From Ectopseudomonas guguanensis (lineage in GTDB: Bacteria > Pseudomonadota > Gammaproteobacteria > Pseudomonadales > Pseudomonadaceae): DNA of 64,000 nt. The stretch is taken from positions 168,857-232,856 of the forward strand of contig NZ_FNJJ01000009.1 of the NCBI RefSeq assembly GCF_900104265.1, read 5' to 3'. Position numbers and translations under genes: made by a program. The notes under the pieces are model-generated. The model saw nothing but the letters and a program-made list of their open reading frames with translations, was not told the DNA's origin and made no database searches. This document shows, piece by piece, positions 56,826 to 64,000 of the stretch (positions are counted from its first letter, which is position 1; each line of letters begins with the position of its first letter).

Positions 56826-56956
56826 CCTCTTTTCTGTCCAGCTTGGCGTAATGCCTCCATATAAGCTGTATCGAACAGGCCTTGCTTGTCGCGAATCGAG
56901 GACGCAGGCAGTGCACTGCCGCGATAGGCCGCGGGGTCATAGGGTTCTGCGGTCAT
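56737..56956 (-). pseudogene. Frameshifted N-terminal fragment of an immunity paralogue
   Basis: From ATG 56956: MTAEPYDPAAYRGSALPASS, IRDKQGLFDTA, close to the start of copies 1 and 2. The match then jumps to a second frame (WRHYAKLDRKEDAELR) and that frame ends at 56737. The same DNA in the third frame opens the unidentified protein at 56825. So at least one +1 shift separates it from a functional gene. Confidence 0.65.
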
Positions 56957-56988
56957 ACGTTGAATCCACAGGCCAGTAAAGGGCAGGG

Positions 56989-58193
56989 TCAACCTTGGCG
57001 TTCAGCATTGACTTCACGCCGATGGACGTTATCGAAGTCATCGCTCCTGGGTGTGGCCTGAATTCCTCTGGCTTCCTGGCTACGATAGTAGGCCTCGATG
57101 CTCAGGTCGGTGTCGATTCTGGCGCGCAGGGTGCAGGGTTGCTGCTGCCAGGGATGGCTGGCCAGGTTCTCTCTCAGTTTTTTGGGGGCGGAGCTGCGCT
57201 TCCATCCGTCGAGAGTGCGGTCGCGCCAGTAGCGCTCGGGGCGACCGGTGGCGGCGTCGTGGGCGGCGGTGACGGGATCCAGATGACGGCTCTGCTCCAG
57301 CACGGGCAGGTCGGGTAGCGGCTGCTCGACGTCCATGTAGCGTTGCAGGGTGTCCCAGAAGGCATGGATATTGGCCTTGTCGAGACCCAGGCTGTGCATC
57401 TTCATGCCCAGGCAGACCTTGTTGTCGGTGTAGCGGTGATGCAGCCAGAGCACATAGTCATGCCCGCCATGGGGAGTGACCTGCAACTGCATCACGGGAT
57501 CGAACTCGTAGAAGGGGGCGACAAAGGGGGGGCGGAAACGCCTGCCGATCCGCACCATGCCGTCGCGCCGATTGAAACCGCTGCCGTCGTGGGTATAGAT
57601 CAGGGAATAGAGGCCGATCAACAGGTCGACGCCGATAATCGCCATAAAGAGCAGAATCGCGCCGAACCAGAAGGCGGTTTGTTCCCCCCAATAACCCCAG
57701 AGCGCGCCTTGGTCCCAAGCAATGGTTCCGGCGGTAATTATTCCGAATACTCCGCCAAATATATAAGCCAGCCAGGGCCTCGATGAACTGTAAATCACGA
57801 GGCAGGCGATCATAATGAAGAGACCTAGTGTTGTGACCAAGAAGTTGCTATTAAAAATATCTGCCAGCTTTAGTGTCCATGGGAAAAAAATGACATTAAG
57901 CAGCAAAGCTTTAATATGAATAAAAAGTGCAATAGCTTGCCGCTATTTTCAAAATTCCAGCGCTCCGCATCGCAATAAATTTGCTGTTTGCGTTTTTGCT
58001 TGGTTTGCCGCTCATAGGCCAGATGAGCCTCACCCATAAGCTGGCCTTCGATTTCGGATATCGAATCCAGGTTGGCGTAATGCCCCCATTTCAAGGCGGT
58101 ATCGAACAAACCTTGCTTGTCGCGAATCGGTGGCGGTAGTGCGGGCACTGCTTGGCTGCGATAGGCGGCAGGGCCGTAGGTTTCAGTCGTCAT
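56989..58193 (-). pseudogene. Immunity paralogue copy 2, split at an A7 tract
   Basis: From ATG 58193 (MTTETYGPAAYRSQAVPALP) the frame ends after 107 codons at 57870. The downstream frame resumes with FFPWTLKLADIF and continues to 56989, over 80 percent identical by eye to copy 1. The break falls at T7 on the coding strand (A7, 57884-57890); one extra T restores a 401-residue protein, against 400 for copy 1. Four membrane segments and the PERYWRDRT motif are kept. ATG 57906 could start an independent 305-residue product. Confidence 0.8.
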
Positions 58194-58232
58194 ACCTTGA
58201 ATTTCAGGGTTTCGATTTGCCGGGGCGCCGCG

Positions 58233-59435
58233 TCAACTTGGCCGTTCGGCGCCGAACGGCCGGTGGACGTCATCGAAGTCATCGCCTTTGGGCGTGGCGT
58301 GGATGCCCCTGGCTTCCTGGCTACGGTAGTAGGCCTCGATGCTCAGGCCGGGGTCGATTCTGGAGCGCAGGGTGCAGGGTTGCTGCTGCCAGGGATGGCT
58401 GGCCAGGTTCTCTCTCAGTTTTTTGGGGGCGGAGCTGCGCTTCCATCCGTCGAGAGTGCGGTCGCGCCAGTAGCGCTCGGGGCGGCCGGTGGCGGCGTCG
58501 TGGGCGGCGGTGACGGGATCCAGATGACGGCTCTGCTCCAGCACGGGCAGGTCGGGCAGCGGCTGCTCGACGTCCATATAGCGTTGCAGAGTGTCCCAGA
58601 AGGCGTAGATATTGGCTTTATCGAGGCCCAGGCTGTGCATCTTCATGCCCAGGCAGACCTTGGTGTCGGTGTAGCGGTGATGCAGCCAGAGCACGTAGTC
58701 ATGGCCGCCATGGGGGGTGATCTGCAGCTGCATTACCGGGTCGAATTCGTAGAACGGGGCGACGAAGGGCGAGCGGAAGCGCCTGCCAATACGCAACATG
58801 CCGTCGCGTCGGTTGAAGCCGCTGCCGTCGTGGGTGTAGATCACGGAATAGAGGCCGATCAGCAGGTCGACGCCGATAACCGCCATAAATAGTACTACTG
58901 CACCGAACCAGAAGGCGGTTTGTTCTCCCCAATAGCCCCAGAGAGCGCCTTGGTCCCAGGCAATGATTCCGGCGGTGATTATTCCAAGAGCCCCGCCCAA
59001 TATATAAGCCAGCCAAGGTCTTGACGTGCTATAGAGCATTATACTGGCGAACATGGCTATAACTCCAAGCGCCGGAACAGCGAGGGGAGACTTGAATATT
59101 ATTGCCAGCTTTGTGCCCCATATAACTGGAAACGACATTAAGCAGCAAAGCTTTAATATAAATAAAAAATGCAATAGCTTGCCGCTGTTTTCGAAGTTCC
59201 AGCGCTCAGCATCGCAATAAATCTGCTGTTTGCGTTTTTCCTTGGTTTGCCGCTCATAGGCCAGATGAGCCTCACCCATAAGCTGGCCTTCGATCTCCGA
59301 TATCGAATCCAGGTTGGCGTAATGCCCCCATTTCAAGGCGGTATCGAACAAACCTTGCTTGTCGCGAATCGGTGGCGGTAGTGCGGGCACTGCTTGGCCG
59401 CGATAGGCGGCAGGGCCGTAGGTTTCAGACGTCAT
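58233..59435 (-). CDS. Membrane immunity protein (DUF6708-like), copy 1, intact
   Basis: 400 residues. A cytoplasmic N-terminus (IRDKQGLFDTALKWGHYANL) leads to four membrane segments at about residues 87-107, 117-135, 142-160 and 174-198, then a soluble C-terminal domain with YTHDGSGFNRRDGMLRIGRR, GGHDYVLWLHHRYTD, RHLDPVTAAHDAATGRPERY and WRDRT, the pattern I associate with DUF6708 proteins beside VasX-like effectors. Its ATG overlaps the effector stop (ATGA). Position and membrane topology suit protection against a pore-forming toxin; this is inference. Confidence 0.8.
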   Translation of the reverse strand: MTSETYGPAAYRGQAVPALPPPIRDKQGLFDTALKWGHYANLDSISEIEGQLMGEAHLAYERQTKEKRKQQIYCDAERWNFENSGKLLHFLFILKLCCLMSFPVIWGTKLAIIFKSPLAVPALGVIAMFASIMLYSTSRPWLAYILGGALGIITAGIIAWDQGALWGYWGEQTAFWFGAVVLFMAVIGVDLLIGLYSVIYTHDGSGFNRRDGMLRIGRRFRSPFVAPFYEFDPVMQLQITPHGGHDYVLWLHHRYTDTKVCLGMKMHSLGLDKANIYAFWDTLQRYMDVEQPLPDLPVLEQSRHLDPVTAAHDAATGRPERYWRDRTLDGWKRSSAPKKLRENLASHPWQQQPCTLRSRIDPGLSIEAYYRSQEARGIHATPKGDDFDDVHRPFGAERPS

Positions 59436-62400
59436 ACCTTGAATTCCAGGGTTTCGATCTGCCAGTAAGGAACTTCGTCAGTTCTGGCATTTAGCGCCGG
59501 CGGCTTGGCGAAGGCGGCTTGATAAGGTTGCCAGGTTTTCGGGCTGGGTTGTGGCAGCACCAGTTCGTCGGAGCGGTCGGCCTCCTTGGCGAGGCGGAAC
59601 TGGCCGAAGACCTTGAGACGCTGGGTGACCTTCTGTCCATGGCGTTGTAACGGGGTAAGCGTCATCACGGGAAATTGCTTTGGCAGTATATAGAGTACCG
59701 AAGCACTATCCAGGGGCTGAGCGGCAAGCTTGGCCTCGTCAATCGGGCGCCGCTCGGTGCGCTCCGCATTGAAGGCTCCCGAGAGAGGGAGCACTCCCAG
59801 TTCTTCCCTGGCAAAGAACTGAAAGTGCTGGGCCTCGAACAGGCCCAACAGGGGCGAGTGGATACGCACCGCCCAGTCGTCGCGCTCGAAGGGCTGGGCC
59901 GAGGTGCGACGGCATTCCAGGGCCGCGTTCAGCGGGGCACGCTGCCGGTTGAGGTCGCTGAGGCCTGCCCGCACGCCCGGCGGTGCCTGGTCCAGCCAGT
60001 CGCCCAAGCGGCTGACCTGGATCATGGGCCGGCCGAGAATGCCGAGCAGTTGCTGGTAGGCGATATGCGGGTCGCTAAGGTGAGCGAAGCGCTGGTCGTC
60101 ACCGAATAGCCTGTCGATCACACTGGTCTGGCCATGATCCTTGCCGAAAGGCCCGTTCTTCATCAGCGCCTCGACGTCGCTGTCGACCAGCCAGCCGGCC
60201 AGGATGCTGCCGCCGATAAACAGCGTGGCCCCGGCAATCAGTACCACCGGGTTGATGCACATGCCCAAGGCATAGGCCGTCCAAGCCGCCCCGCCCGCCG
60301 CTGCCGCGCCATAGGCCAGGGCGGCATCGCGGTCGCCCTGGTGCCAGGCGCGCTTGGCGTCCCAGACGGTAATCGCTGTCGTAAAAAGCATGGCCCCGCC
60401 TGAAAGAGCGCGCAGTACTGGCAGACGCGGATTGCCCGTTTGCTCGGCCAGATTCATGGCCCAGCGGGTGGAGATTCTGGAAACGTCGAGGCGAGGCTTA
60501 TTGAGGAAGGTTACGAGCCGGTGTTCGCCGCCAAGAATAAATTTGGACAGGTTGCCCGAAGCTACACCGAGATCAGCCAGAGCAGATGCATTACCCAAGT
60601 AATAGCGTGCCTCACCATCCCCCGCCTCCCCTTGCAAAGCCTTCATCCCCTCAACCTGCGCACTCAGGTTGTACATGGCACAGGCCACTGCAACCACGGG
60701 CAGGGAGGGCGACTGTGCGGCAGTGTCGAGTTTGCTGGCGACCGCATGCTTCCAGACGCTGTACTTGATCACCTCAGGATGGTCGGATGGGGCTGCGATG
60801 ATGACTCCCGCCCCATGATTGGGCAGCCCCCGGCCCACCTGGCGCGGGCTGGTGGAACCGATGACCTGACCCTCCGGGTTAGTGATATTCATGTAGCGGT
60901 AGTTCTTGCGGGTGAGGTCCGCCCGCTCGGTGGTGGTCAGGCCATATCTCAGCCCCTCCCCTTGAACACCCAGAATCCGTAGGTTCGAGGCCTCGGCCTG
61001 TGCTTCGCTGACCAGTTGTATGCCGCGCCAGCTGGGTGAAAGCTTCTCGAGCACGCCGTGGGTCGGTGCGAACAGGCGACGGAACTCGATGGCCACCTTC
61101 ACGTTGGCATCGTTCAGGCGCTGCACCTGGGTCAGTACGGCTATGGAGAAGGTATCCATGAAGTCGCCGATCAGGGCGTGCAGGTTCTTGTAGACCAAGC
61201 CCTTGTCCATGTCCTGCGGGTCGATGTCGGCTATGTGCAGCAGGCTGTTCATGCCCATGCGTTGCGGATCGGGTTCGCGCTTTTTCGCGGCCAGGGCGAC
61301 AAGCCGTTTTACGGCCTCGGGTAGGTTGCCATCCGCCTGCGCCAGGAACGGCTTGCTAATGGGGTGGTGGCCTGTCAGGAGGCGTTCGCTCAGCTGGGCG
61401 GTGCGAGCGCGTAACGAGTCGCTGGCGCTGGCCTGAGACAAGGCGTCGATATGCTCGGGTAGTTTGCCCAAGGTGCCGAGTATCTCGCTGAGCAACTGGT
61501 AGGGTTCCAGCAGGCGCTCGTCGTGGGTGTATTGCCAATCCCACAGCGCTGCCGCTAGCGATACGTCCGATAGAAGGTTGACCAGGCGTTGCAGCTGGGA
61601 CGACAGGGCGGTCCTTACCAGCTTGCGTTCTCCGTCGAATACGGCGTCGTGAAGTTGCTCGAGGTGCAGGTGCTTCCTGAACTTGCCCAGAGGGCTGCTC
61701 GGGCTCTGCATGACCGAGCTGTACAGCGCATGGGCGTAGCGACCATTGGGGCGATGCGGCACCAGCGCGTTGAGGGTGAGCAGGTAGGATTCCGCCAGAC
61801 GCGCTTGCGCACAAGCATGCCTGAGCGCGAACAAGGGGTCGTCGAGCATCAGCCCTACCAGCTTCGGATAGGCCCGCATATTGCGTTCAGCAAGCACATC
61901 CGCGCCGGCCGCCAAGGTGGGCAGCGGTTGCGGGGGAGCGCTTCGGGTGGCGGCTGCCAGCTCTTCCAGGCGCATCTGCATGCGACTGCTCATTTCGCCG
62001 GCGGGCAGCGCGCTCAGGCCAGGCGTGAACAGGGACGGATCGCCCAGCAGGCTTTCGATGCTGAAATCGCGTGCTCGAAAGCCGTCCGCCTGCGCACTGA
62101 TCACCACCGCCGGCATGGCCTGCGTCGGCCGCCATTGGCTTGCCCCCACGACGGCCGCCGACCAGGCGAACGCGACGATCTGCGCGCGGCATTTGATGCG
62201 ATTTGGGTCTGCCTCCAGCCAGCGGATATATTCCCAAGTCCAGGGTTTTTCGCTGTAGGCCATCAGGTAGTTGTTGGCGACGGACTGGCCCTGCACGAGA
62301 ATGGGGATCAACAAGACTTGCTGCTGCTTGCCGACGGATTGCCGATCATCGGCGTCTGCCCCGTTCTCGGCCTGCTTGCGCCAGTGGGCGAGATCGACAT

Positions 62401-62734
62401 CCTTCATGTTGCCTTTGCCGTCGCACAAGACCTCGCGCCAAAGCTTGCCGTTCTGGAATACGTAGATGCGCCCCGGGCGTGGCAGCGCTCCCCGGGGCGC
62501 CTCGTTGTAGGCGTCATGTCCTGGCAGCCTGGCCAGCGGCATGATAGCCAGGAAGGTGTTCTGCTGAATGGTCTCTTCTTCGTCATGGCTGCGCATGTCG
62601 ACCGCGATGGGCAGGGACAGTTTTCCGCCATCCTCTCGGTCGACACTCAGCACGAGCCTCTTGCGTTGAGCGTTATCGTACTCGGCACGCTTGCGAACGC
62701 CTTGCTCAATGGGTTGATCCTTCAACTCGCTCAT
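59432..62734 (-). CDS. T6SS effector, MIX-motif, VasX/BTH_I2691-like pore-forming type
   Basis: 1100 residues, no Sec signal. Near residues 84-93 LPRPGRIYVF followed by LWRE resembles the MIX motif (hRxGhhYhh) that marks T6SS-delivered toxins. A long helical middle follows. At about 770-850 lie hydrophobic helices (ALSGGAMLFTTAITVW; AYALGMCINPVVLIAGATLF; GGSILAGWLV), as in colicin-like pore formers. The C-terminus ends TDEVPYWQIETLEFKV. Its start overlaps the vgrG stop and its stop overlaps copy 1 (both ATGA). No DUF4123 adaptor gene lies between vgrG and it. Confidence 0.8.
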   Translation of the reverse strand: MSELKDQPIEQGVRKRAEYDNAQRKRLVLSVDREDGGKLSLPIAVDMRSHDEEETIQQNTFLAIMPLARLPGHDAYNEAPRGALPRPGRIYVFQNGKLWREVLCDGKGNMKDVDLAHWRKQAENGADADDRQSVGKQQQVLLIPILVQGQSVANNYLMAYSEKPWTWEYIRWLEADPNRIKCRAQIVAFAWSAAVVGASQWRPTQAMPAVVISAQADGFRARDFSIESLLGDPSLFTPGLSALPAGEMSSRMQMRLEELAAATRSAPPQPLPTLAAGADVLAERNMRAYPKLVGLMLDDPLFALRHACAQARLAESYLLTLNALVPHRPNGRYAHALYSSVMQSPSSPLGKFRKHLHLEQLHDAVFDGERKLVRTALSSQLQRLVNLLSDVSLAAALWDWQYTHDERLLEPYQLLSEILGTLGKLPEHIDALSQASASDSLRARTAQLSERLLTGHHPISKPFLAQADGNLPEAVKRLVALAAKKREPDPQRMGMNSLLHIADIDPQDMDKGLVYKNLHALIGDFMDTFSIAVLTQVQRLNDANVKVAIEFRRLFAPTHGVLEKLSPSWRGIQLVSEAQAEASNLRILGVQGEGLRYGLTTTERADLTRKNYRYMNITNPEGQVIGSTSPRQVGRGLPNHGAGVIIAAPSDHPEVIKYSVWKHAVASKLDTAAQSPSLPVVAVACAMYNLSAQVEGMKALQGEAGDGEARYYLGNASALADLGVASGNLSKFILGGEHRLVTFLNKPRLDVSRISTRWAMNLAEQTGNPRLPVLRALSGGAMLFTTAITVWDAKRAWHQGDRDAALAYGAAAAGGAAWTAYALGMCINPVVLIAGATLFIGGSILAGWLVDSDVEALMKNGPFGKDHGQTSVIDRLFGDDQRFAHLSDPHIAYQQLLGILGRPMIQVSRLGDWLDQAPPGVRAGLSDLNRQRAPLNAALECRRTSAQPFERDDWAVRIHSPLLGLFEAQHFQFFAREELGVLPLSGAFNAERTERRPIDEAKLAAQPLDSASVLYILPKQFPVMTLTPLQRHGQKVTQRLKVFGQFRLAKEADRSDELVLPQPSPKTWQPYQAAFAKPPALNARTDEVPYWQIETLEFKV

Positions 62735-64000
62735 GCGTCTTCCTCCGGGTCGAGCAATTCAACTTGCCCGCCTTGTTCTGGGTCACCCCAGACGTCCACG
62801 ATCAATTGTTGCGGCCCCGTAGCCCCTTTTTCAGTTGGAGCCGGCAACTGGTTGAGATTGGCCGTGCCGGTTTTTTCCCCTACCGGCGCGGTATCTGCTG
62901 GCTTGGGCAGCTCAGGTGAGATGGGCGCCGCCCCCGAACCATTGCCCGGCGCTCCGCCGGAGTTGATCTTGATCACCGGCCCGACCAGGGTCACGCCGCC
63001 GCCGTCGAGTTTGATAAAGCTGCCGCCACCCTTGAGGGTCAGTTCGCTGCCGGCTTCGAGCACGATCTTGAGGCCGCTGGAAAGGTGGATTTCCTGGCCG
63101 GCCTGGATGAACTGGCCGTTGCCCAGCTTGATGTGCTGGCTGTCGCCGACGGTAAGGTGGTCGTTGGCCTTGATTTCGGTCTTGCGGTCGGCGTGGGTGG
63201 TACGGTGTTCTTCGGCCTTGAAGTGGCTGTAGGCGTTGGCCTCGACGGTGTCGTGGCGCTCGTTACCGACGCGGATCTTCTGGTCGTGCTCGATGTTCTC
63301 GTCCCAGTCGCGCTGGGCGTGGATGTAGATCTGCTCGGCGCCCTTGCGGTCCTCGATGCGCAGTTCGTTGTAGCCACCGCCGCCAGGGCTGCTCAGGGTC
63401 TTGAACACGCTGCGGGTCTTGTTCGCCGGCAGGTCATAGGGCACCACATGTTCGGCGTGGTACAGGCAGCCGGTGACCAGCGGCTGGTCGGGGTCGCCTT
63501 CGAGGAAGGTGACCAGCACTTCCATGCCGATGCGCGGGATGGTGATGGCGCCGTAGCGATCGCCGGCCAAGCTGGAGCTGACGCGCAGCCAGCAGCTGGT
63601 TTTCTCGTCCGCCTGGCCCTCGCGATCCCAGAAGAATTGCACCTTCACTCGGCCGTATTGGTCGCAGTGGATTTCCTCACCGGCAGGGCCTGTGACCACG
63701 GCGCTCTGGCTGCCGAGGATGCGCGGTTTGGGGTGGGCCAACTGGGGGCGGAAGGGTACGTCCCAGGGGGTGGCGGTAAAGCGGTTGCGGTAGCCTTGGT
63801 GGAAGTCGGTGTTGTCAGCTTTACCCTCTCCCCCGGCCCCTCTCCCGGGGGGAGAGGGGAGGTTCAACACCGACTCTTCCAGCACCTGCGGCTGCTTGCC
63901 TTCGTGCAGCACTTCGGTCAGCAGCCAGAGCTGGTTCCAGGCCTCGCGCGGGTGCTCGGTCAGGTCGAGGAAGTGGCCGCTGACCAGGGTCGGCGAATCG
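62731..64000 (-). CDS. vgrG: VgrG tip protein, C-terminal part (runs off the window)
   Basis: 422 residues of the 3' end, open to the window edge. DUF2345-type and gp5-like regions: AVVTGPAGEEIHCDQYGRVK, QFFWDREGQ, WLRVSSSLAGDRYGA, then PRIGMEVLVTFLEGDPDQPL and VTGCLYHAEH, the beta-helix ISHL-type repeats, and a C-terminal linker rich in Pro/Gly ending VELLDPEEDA. The repeat-derived insert NLPSPPGRGAGGEG lies before the FHQGYRNRFTATPWDV block. VgrG caps the Hcp tube and carries the effector encoded next to it. Confidence 0.93.
   Translation of the reverse strand, partial: DSPTLVSGHFLDLTEHPREAWNQLWLLTEVLHEGKQPQVLEESVLNLPSPPGRGAGGEGKADNTDFHQGYRNRFTATPWDVPFRPQLAHPKPRILGSQSAVVTGPAGEEIHCDQYGRVKVQFFWDREGQADEKTSCWLRVSSSLAGDRYGAITIPRIGMEVLVTFLEGDPDQPLVTGCLYHAEHVVPYDLPANKTRSVFKTLSSPGGGGYNELRIEDRKGAEQIYIHAQRDWDENIEHDQKIRVGNERHDTVEANAYSHFKAEEHRTTHADRKTEIKANDHLTVGDSQHIKLGNGQFIQAGQEIHLSSGLKIVLEAGSELTLKGGGSFIKLDGGGVTLVGPVIKINSGGAPGNGSGAAPISPELPKPADTAPVGEKTGTANLNQLPAPTEKGATGPQQLIVDVWGDPEQGGQVELLDPEEDA
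63822..63862. repeat. CCCTCTCCC palindromic repeat captured inside vgrG
   Basis: TACCCTCTCCCCCGGCCCCT followed by CTCCCGGGGGGAGAGGGGAG; CCCCTCTCC/GGAGAGGGG forms a perfect 9-pair stem. Such elements are usually intergenic. Here it is in frame and encodes about 14 extra residues. Confidence 0.75.

Overview
The window is GC-rich chromosomal DNA from a Pseudomonas-type gammaproteobacterium. The evidence is the gene content and order (lysS next to a TetR gene, a DUF1704 gene, lptF, ppc, adk, tsaB, rsmJ and mexL/mexJK; argF next to an ABC ATPase), an RF2 gene with programmed frameshift, and intergenic REP repeats of the GTAGGAGCGGC type. From memory the order resembles the P. aeruginosa chromosome in two blocks, but with a P. 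mendocina/oleovorans-like flavour (pxp operon, glp genes split apart). The species cannot be fixed from sequence alone. About 55 kb is ordinary core genome; the last 9 kb (about 55.1-64.0 kb) is an accessory type VI secretion (T6SS) locus.

Region by region. 0-4.6 kb: 5-oxoprolinase operon pxpA-pxpB-pxpC followed by an NRAMP-fold transporter (minus strand), divergent from a winged-helix regulator. 4.6-11 kb: recJ, a DUF533/TerB protein, a SulP anion transporter and a GMC oxidoreductase. 11-19.3 kb: prfB-lysS, a TetR regulator, a lipoprotein, a DUF1704 metalloprotease-like protein, a Bax-inhibitor-1-like membrane protein, an AIM24-family protein, a lipoprotein hydrolase and a small membrane protein. 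19.4-31 kb: lptF and a DUF4398 lipoprotein, ppc, adk, an acid phosphatase, tsaB, a DUF72 protein, an extensin-like peptidase, an EF-hand protein and rsmJ. 31-36 kb: mexL divergent from mexJK, and bacterioferritin. 36-42.4 kb: glycerol catabolism (glpD, glpR, glpK with ybaK) with two candidate GlpR operators, a cyclophilin relic between repeats, and a PhzF-family protein. 42.4-48 kb: an ABC ATPase coupled to argF, a lipoprotein, a molybdopterin oxidoreductase and the monothiol glutaredoxin grxD. 48-55 kb: ydbH-ynbE-ydbL envelope-lipid operon, a Sel1-like protein, rmuC and an alpha/beta hydrolase.

55-64 kb, all on the minus strand: the C-terminal part of a VgrG spike; a 1100-residue effector with a MIX-like motif and a C-terminal membrane hairpin, resembling the VasX/BTH_I2691 pore-forming group; and one intact four-helix membrane protein, the likely immunity protein. 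These three are joined by ATGA overlaps. Downstream lies a run of decaying immunity paralogues. Two are split exactly at homopolymer tracts (A7 at 57884-57890, C6 at 55867-55872), one is a frameshifted N-terminal fragment, and one is an N-terminal stub abutting a truncated, frameshifted response-regulator receiver domain. This suggests the locus arrived by a rearrangement that removed most of a hybrid sensor kinase gene. This effector and immunity cluster is the most novel part of the window.

Several intergenic gaps carry palindromic repeat families (REP, GTAGGGTGCGC, GTAGCCCGGATG). Some have been captured in coding sequence: the end of the GMC oxidoreductase gene and the middle of vgrG.
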